Source: Liolophura sinensis (Eukaryota > Mollusca > Polyplacophora > Chitonida > Chitonidae). From it: a DNA stretch of 64,000 nt. The stretch covers positions 45,790,521 through 45,854,520 of the forward strand of contig NC_088302.1 in NCBI RefSeq assembly GCF_032854445.1, read 5' to 3'. The notes below the pieces were generated by a model. The model made no database searches. It was given only the letters and a program-made list of their open reading frames with translations, and was not told the origin of the DNA. Made by a program: the position numbers and the translations under genes. Shown here piece after piece: positions 30,101 to 39,100 of this stretch. How positions within the stretch are numbered: position 1 is the stretch's first letter; every line of letters begins with the position of its first letter.

Positions 30101-33100
30101 TTATTTGACCAGACTCTACTTGAGGCTTAACAACAGGCCTTGCTTGGTTATCTTGGGCATGTTTGTTTTTTGTTGCGTCCCTAGACTGGGCTTTAGCAGC
30201 GGTCCCCTCTATAACTTCTATGGCAGGCAACAAAGAACACGAAAAGAAATGGTGCATAAATAATAGCAAACAACAAATGCAACATAACACAACGGAAATG
30301 ATCATACATTAAACTGTAAAAGGAAAACCACAACCAGTGTAACTGCATGAATAATTCACAAATCAAACAGATAAATTAAAGAAGCACGAAGAAGGTATAA
30401 AATAAGAAATACATGTGTCAGATAAAATTATTTATCCTTTTTGTCACATTTGGTAGCAATTCCGACTTTGTATAAAATCTTTATTAACACTGTGTCTTCA
30501 TACTTCATTTACATTGACATTTGAGCGCTGTTCTTTCTATTCTTCCAAAAAGGTCACTTAAATTAAGCAGGTTGCTGATTTACATGGGAAGGTACCAGCA
30601 ATCACACCAGAATGTAGGAATGGTTCTGCTCACTTCTCTTAACATTATTGTTAGTGTCAGAAACCAGCTCGTGTTGTGAACACTGTATTTGTGGACATCA
30701 CTAACTACCACGACAACATATTAAATAATGATATGTTACTGCCATTTTGATGGTACTTACGGGTGTGCTCTTGCATTGCATATTCATGTATCACTATGTT
30801 ATTCATGTAAGATTCAAATAATGATTTTTGCGGTTAGCTAATTGAACTTATGTGTGGAGCATACATTTTATTTCACGAGTAAGTTTCTTTCCTGGCACTA
30901 CATGTAGAGGTCAATTTATCAATATAACTTGCCTTCATAACTATGGTAAATATGAAAACGTTTACTAGATGGTGAGAAAGTGACCATATCAATAATGACT
31001 GATATACAGTATTGTACTGTGTAAGTTTCGATTAGGAAATCAGGCTAGCAACCATGGATAACGGTCATATGCTCAGGATGCAGTTGTTTCTAATCTAAGG
31101 TTGTCTTATAAATCAAAATGCAAATATCTGTGCCTCAAGAGTTAAGGATTACCAGATAAATGGATGCCATCTGAATCCATCCCATCACCTTTAAATTTAT
31201 AAAAAAAAAAAAAAGGTACATTCTGTTCGCCAGAAATATTGCATGCTGAGGGCTACAACCACTGAAGCTTATCACAGAACATTAAAAGGAACAGAATGAG
31301 ACCACTTAACTATTAACAATACAACATATCAAAAGCTCAGCTATTATACTGAATACCGAACCACAAAGCTGTGAAGCAACGTGACAATAGTCCTATGGCC
31401 ATTGCAATGTGTTTGGTAAAAGTATAAACTGTATGTAAAACAAAAGCTGCTCGTAGAAAGTGAACTAAGCAGATATGCAGTAGAGGGCATGCCAGACTCA
31501 CTTGTTCCTGTAGCAGACTCTCTCACATTGATGCTATCTGTAAGTTGACTCTTATCTGATGTTGACTTGCCGTCGCCTGCCGCTTTTGCCCCGCCTTCCC
31601 CGGTATCAGGTGAATTCAGGTCCTTCAGTTCATTTTTCAGACTGACATTAGAGTCCTGACTCCTGTTCGGGGAGGTCACATCAAAGTCTGGTGTTCCAGC
31701 TGACTTCAGCGGAGTCTCTACTGAGCTGCCATATATCATACTGACAGGTCGCAGGTTTGGCAGCTGGAAGCCTCCCCTATCATCATCACAAAACCAAGCA
31801 TGAACAAATTATATTTACTTATTTATTTGTTTATTTCATTGTTGTACATGTGTAAAACACCATACTCTCATAAACTTTTATGAAGCCAATGACTCTTTAT
31901 ATGAATGGAAAGAAACTGTAGTGCCATAGATAAAAAATGACGTACTCCTTCACAGATAACACAAAATTTACATAAAGGATTCTAAAACTCTATAACATAG
32001 AGTTTTAACATAAATTTACATAAACGACTTGAGCATTACTTATTACCGTGTTCTGGGGCTGTTTGCCAAATCCCCAATTCTGTCAGGTCCCATCAACATT
32101 TTGGCTCTTTCCATATAATCCATGTGAGTTTTGAAGAGCTGAAAAAATGACGACAGAGAAAAATGCTATCATTCACACTCAAATGAAGTTAAATCTTCAT
32201 AGCTTTATTTTACAAACTGCCCACACTGTTTGCTCACTTTTTTGGAAAATTCAAACACAGGCATAGGAGAGTTGTGCCAGAGAGTAATCGAAAAAACACT
32301 GTGTAGAAACCTGGACAAAACCCAAAATGAAAGACAGACAATGAAAGACAGACAACGAATGACAGAAAGATTACATATATACATGTATGTGTTATCATTG
32401 AATCATATACAAATGATTTACTTTGAACTTGTTGATCAGGCTTTTAGCCATACTCAAAAATATTTTCCTTTAATATTTATGATGGCGCTCAGGTTCATGG
32501 ACAACTGAACTGAGTCTACTATACTACAATGTACTGAGAGAGCTTACCTCTGTATACCGTTCGTGGAGTTTGGTATATTCTTTTTTCATTTCAGATTCTT
32601 TATCTTCCAATCGGCTCACTGAAAGAACAGTAGTGTTACAGTTAGAGACATTTCCTTTTTGGGAGGAGAACAAAGACCTATTTATATGTACTTGCAGGTC
32701 TATGAAACAAGATTTAAACTTACACATAAACAACTCTGGAAAAAGTCTTTTTCCTTATATATACTGTAGCGAAGGTTTCTATTACTCGTATATATGGGAA
32801 ACCAGGAGCAATCAAATGCTGCTGTATAACAGCTGTCTCAATAGAAATTCTAAGGAAACTAATACACGTCATATATCAAAGAAATGATTGATTCTCTGAT
32901 CTTGTTGACTGGTATAATCTGAGCAATACGATTACACTCATCGATTAGTCAAGATCTTACGGTAGCTGGACACATCACTATAGGTGGGTTATATCCTCTG
33001 GGTATTCAAACTATTAACAAGCAAGGTCCATACAGAATTTCAACAGGAAACTTGAATGGTCCATTTTTTCTAATGTGAAACACAAATCGAATGTTCAAGA

Positions 33101-36100
33101 TATGCACATTACTATGGATCCCTGGTTTAGATGATACATTAGAAGTTCTCAACAGTTTTAGTTTATGAGTTATGAGCACACTGGATGGTCCCCACAATCA
33201 TCCTCAGAAACTTGATGATCTCTAGGACTAGTTTAGCGCAACACCAAACTGAATGATCTTCAATATCTGAATAATTTGTGTCCTCAGACTAGCCACATAT
33301 TCTGAATTCACATTGGAAAATTCACTAAAGTAAAAATGGATGCTCCCAAGAATGTTCCCCAAAAACTGGATGCTCTGCAGAACTAGTTTAGCAAAACGCC
33401 AAACTGAATGGTTATTCAGTTTCAGTCAGCAAGAGATTCTCAGTCCAGAGACTGCTGGGCTTGCTAGACCTTATAGTTTTATCTCCTGTTGAATGTCAGA
33501 GGTTTGGATCTGCTTGCGCTTTAACATACACGATATCCGCTCGTAGTTCATATGTCATAAAGTGTGCAGATATCATTTCGCTCTTCCTCGATGTTTTCCG
33601 TCAGAAGGTAATTAATTTATGCATGTCCAAGGATCCTAATCTTTAAAAAGTGATTTATTTAATAACCTTAAGCCTCCCACTTCAACTGTATCAGTCAACA
33701 ATGTCTCTTAAACTTAACGAATTTGGAAATGTTCATCACATCTCTTGAAGTACAATGGCGATAACCTAACACAGTCTAACCTATAGTGAATGACATTAAA
33801 TATTAAACATTTTCCAACTACCTGGAAGGTAATAACCATCAAACTTCAGTGTCATGAAATAATACCACAACCACCAAAAACAATATTCTCAACTCTCAAA
33901 AATAGATGACAATCATATATCAACAGGTGACTATTAATATATTGTCGATAAACAATGATAAACCGACTTGGTGTAACTTTATTACAATACTAATACAATG
34001 TAAAGGGAATGCTGCCTTCAGCATACTCTGCATCAAGATACACATTGTATCACTGATTTTACCCTTGGTTCTAACAAGACTGTCTGAATTAAAAGCCCCT
34101 ACCTGCCCTTGGATAGAGGACAACACCTCAGCGGCCTGAATTTTTTATGCAAAATGGCAATTGGCATATCATAAATTATATGATCAATTTACGGAACTTG
34201 TCAAAATTAAGAGATTCTATCAACATTCTTACATCGTAAATAAGTCAGGCTGGTGATATTAAAGACCAGGTTGATGAGCAAAGAAATAAATATTGCCATG
34301 ATTTATTTATTTATTTGACTGGTGTTTTACTCCGTACTCAAGAATATTTCACTTATACGACTGGTGGGAGGAAACCAGGCAGAGCCCGGGAGAAACCCAC
34401 AACCATCTCCACGTTGCTGCAGACCTTCCCACGTACGGCCGGAGAGGAATCAGTGGGTCATTACGCTGCGCTTGCGCGCTAACCAACTGAGCAATGATGC
34501 CATGAATAATGCATAAGAGTACATTTGACATTAAATGTAAGGCCTTACCATGGTCTGCTGCATTCTTGGACTTCAGTTCCAGCATTCTCACTATGGACTC
34601 CAAGCTCTCCACCTTTTCTTCCAAGGACTTTTTTTCTCCTTCCACTGCATCTTCGACTTCCAGGTATTTCTGTCAATGGTTTAATTATTTTATGGTTAAT
34701 ACAATATCTGCCTTTTGAGAAAATATTGTAGAACTGAGGGAGGCTGGGGCTCACTATCTTAGCCCACCAGTCAAGGATGTTGCCTAGGCCCTAGAAACTC
34801 TCGCAGTGTATACTACTGAAGAGGCATGGGTGAAGGAGGAGGAATAGAGGACTCCCTGATCCTCTCAGTCTTGAACTGCGACTGTGTTAAATCTGTCCAG
34901 TTCCCAGTGAACTTACATCCATCTTCTGTGGAAAACTAGGCACTCATGATCAACATATTTCTGACAACCTTCACAATCCTCTTAAAGGCGAAGAAAACGC
35001 TAACATGAAGTATATGTCATATGAAATACCATTAAACACTGTCCATGAAAATACTTCTATTTCTTCCATAGAATGTTTTCAAAACAGTGAAATGCATTTG
35101 AAACATAAGATTCTTCAGCAGCCTTTGCTGACCACCTTGGGACCAGTAATGTCACAAGAAGGTTTTTGACATTCAAGACAGGTAGACTAACAGATTTCAT
35201 TACTACAGACCACAATAGAATGTCATGTTTTAAAGCCATTTTATCTCCCGATGGTTGTGGGTTTCCTCCGGTCTCAGTTCGGTTTTCTTCCACCATAATG
35301 CTGTCCACCGTCGTATAAGTGAAATATTCTTGAGGCATAAAACACCAATCAAATAAATAAATAAAGTCATTTTACTTAGTTGGAAAATTTCTATAAAAAT
35401 AAACTAAATTATTTTCCTGGACAGTGCGTTGTGATCCTTCATCTCATATATAAATACTTCCCTTCAATACTTTCTTTGCCTTTAACTTTATGTAGTTACA
35501 TGTAATCTGTCTGAAACAGACATCTGATAGGTTAATGTATTTTCTTATTATACAGGTAATTTTTACCACCTCAAGATGAGTATAATTTTTATTACTGTAA
35601 TTCATCATTAATAAGTGTGAGATATACAGGCATGTAGCTGAGCATTACATTCAGAAACTGGGGGGAAATACATGTGCTGATAACAACTTAACTGCTTGAC
35701 ACATTATATGGTCACGTTGACAGAGCTGTCATTAGCACTGCTGGACAGTACATGTACCCGTCTAAAATTAAATGCTATATAGCCTTTCAGGCACATGACT
35801 GGCATTACAAGTAAGTCTATACATAACCCATTTGTTTGATTGGTACATTATGCAAAGTTCATGGGCAAAAAGTTCAGCTCTAGAATTAGACTCCTACTTG
35901 TATTAAGCAATTTCACAAGTCAACGGTATGTTATCCCCAGCAAACAAAACTTTAGACTTTCCAGCCAAATGGAAGGCATGGTCTTTCTTTCAGTTTCAGG
36001 AACTACATGTAATTAGAGCTGAGCTTTAGCATCTGTTCAGGCGAAAAATATTGCAACAGTACATCAGTGAAACTTTGGCTCATATTCACATGTAAAAAAA

Positions 36101-39100
36101 TGTTCCGTGTTCACAGCATAACATAGCCTTGCAGATTCCATTCACGTTGGCTTGCCCTGTTTTCCTGTAAGTTGCAATCCACTGCATAGAGCCATATGAC
36201 CTAGATTTTATAACTGTACATGTAAACACTTAAAATTTTATTCATATCAGACGGTGGGAAATTTCTTAGTGTTCAGCCAGGTCTTGATTTTTTCCATCTG
36301 GTATAAAAATTTTCAAGAAGTCACAATGACCCATACATGAACGTTTTGCTGTGGAAGCTGGCATCATTCCTAGAAGCAATGGAAAACATGTAAGACTAAT
36401 ACATGACCAAGTATGTGTTTCAGCACTTGCCAAACTATGTAAATACCATTCATCAGGCATGCAAGGCGAGTTTTCCTTCTAAAACACTGTAACAAAATAA
36501 AATCTCAAATTGGATTATCATGAGCAACGGCAAATATCTTTAAACTAGGCAGGCTATTTTAGGTTTATTATGACACTTTGGGTGGATGGAAAGCAAGATA
36601 TTAAACTTACTTCGATGGCAATTATCTACTAGTCTGCTAAAAAATGGACAATGACAAATGGACTGGACGTTAAACCATCAAGACATTTTTTGCCACATGG
36701 ACACTTAGGATAAATTACATGAAAGACATAGTAAGGAGGAAGTAGGTATTAAAAAGGAAGTTCAATATTATTAGATGTACACTATCAGCAGGTACAAGCA
36801 TTTAATTTCAACTTTTTTTTTTTCAAGCATACATCTTGAATCGTGTACATTAGACGCAAACATATACAGGGGAGGAGTCCATGTCTGACATATTGTCACA
36901 TACATGTAAGACCATTGCACTGTATGGAAATGATGACTGTTGACACAATTACACATACTGGTCCCCTACTGTCTACCTCAACTTTTTTTCCATTATTCAC
37001 AATGTTACACTAGTGGCTTGCCAGATAATAATCATCACAACAACACCAGTAAACCTGAGCATATACCCCACTGGTAAACCCTGAGCTATTTACCATAATA
37101 CATTTGAGTTCAGTCTTCTTAGTCATTCCACCAGATAGTGGTATAGTTAATAATAAACAAGCCAATGTTAATAGTAAACAAGCCAATAATAATAAACAAG
37201 CATGACCCTGTTCCCACATGGTAGCTTTTATCTTTAATACCCTCCTGATTTTCACGCACCTTTAAGCACGAGTTAAAAACAAAAAATTGTACATGTATAA
37301 TGTATCCATGAACATATTTGTCAACCTGAGTAACTGCTTCTAGCAATGAAGATAAAGTTATGCAAAATAACCTTTTCCTTACACAAACAAAAAAAAATAT
37401 TTCTATTGGCTGACACTTCAGATGAAAATTCCTGAACGCTACCAGGATGAATGCCAACTTGAAGCTACATACACTATAGTAGGAACTGTGTTAAAATTTT
37501 GGCCAGCTTAGGGCCCAGTTTCACAAATCTCATAACATTACGAGTTCGACACTACCATGATGACATAATGCCTTCAGTACAGGCTGCCGTGGTTTTTAAG
37601 TGAACCTAACATTAATAGTGCTTTGTGAAACCGGATCTAGTTTTTTTTTTTAACCCCTAGCCCCACAAATGAAGAAGAAGACCAAATTTACCTATGAACT
37701 ACTGTACCAAGCCCTTCAGCATGAATGAAGATGAACTCTTGTAATTAGGCTACACCCTATTTTCCATTTGTGTCATTAAACAATGAGCTTAAAAGGTATA
37801 TGTTCCAACATGCTTATTTTCTCTACTAGTAATAGCCTGACCAGGTAGGTTTATGCATCGACGGACAGATAATCTCCGTCCACAGGAATGTGAGCCTTTA
37901 GTTTTATGTACTGGTCAACAGGTGGAGTAAATGGAAGTGTCTTCACTTCCTTGCAATGCCACCATGTTCGATCTCGAAATCTTGTGCAATAATTCAAAGC
38001 TCATTATTATTCCAGCCAGAATCCCCAAGCAACATTATGGTGGGAAAAGTAGCAGCAAGTCACAATCAACCTGAAGAAGGCAGCTTCTGGACCAAAATCT
38101 TTGTGATTTTTTTCAATGAACATATTGCCGATGGGTCTGTGTAAGTTTGTTTCGAAGCATCTCTCAACATGTTGTGTGTTCATAGGAACCAGTTTAAAGC
38201 AGAAGTAGATCAAAAATAACATTGTTATACAGCCATGTCATGGGTCTTTTAGACCTATTGATACAAATAAGTGTGGTACTGCTCGGCACTTCAGTGCTCT
38301 GTTAGACGTGTTAAATCAGTTCACGAGCTTCAAATGTACTGCTATTTCAAAGATATCATTCTGATGTTAGTCCGAAATTGCTCTAAAGTCAGGTCTGGCA
38401 AAATTTCATTCGGCTAAGAATGACTCCAAAGCAACATAAGAGTGCACTCCATTTAGAAGCTTGCTGCAATTACCTGCCCAGCAGGTACAGCAGGTCGCTT
38501 TGAGTATAACCAAAGAATAAGTCACACTCGCATTTCAGGATGCGCGCAAATACCTTCACCACCGCTAGGTTAAAGCATTGGCTGTCAAATGAAAATGAGC
38601 CCTCATCTCCCGTGTACTGCGAGATCTCTTGACATTTCTATTTAAAAAATGGCAGGCATTTGAAATGTGAATGTGACTTATTTTGTGACTATGCCTAATT
38701 GCTGGGATAAATTGGCAGACGAAAAGTAAAGGAACATGTGGAACATCAAACTTAAGGTCATGGAGACTTATTAGATGTGTAATTTTTGCTTCAAGTGCCT
38801 TGACAAGCTGCAACCACAACTACATCATGTTTTTAAATGGAACACACTCTGATGTTGGCTTGGGGGTGTAGATTAATAAAACTTTTGCCAAACCTAAAGC
38901 TAAGGTCAGAGCATTCTCAGGTTCCTCAGATTTTCTAGGGAAGGCAACTGCTACAACCTAGAATTTACGATCTAGACAAATGCATGTCTATCATAATCAC
39001 AGCTGCAACCTGCAAGAGCCAGTGCTTTAGCTTGCACTATCCTTCGCTAAAATAATAACTCATCCATAAAATACAAACTGCATTAAACTGAACGATGATA

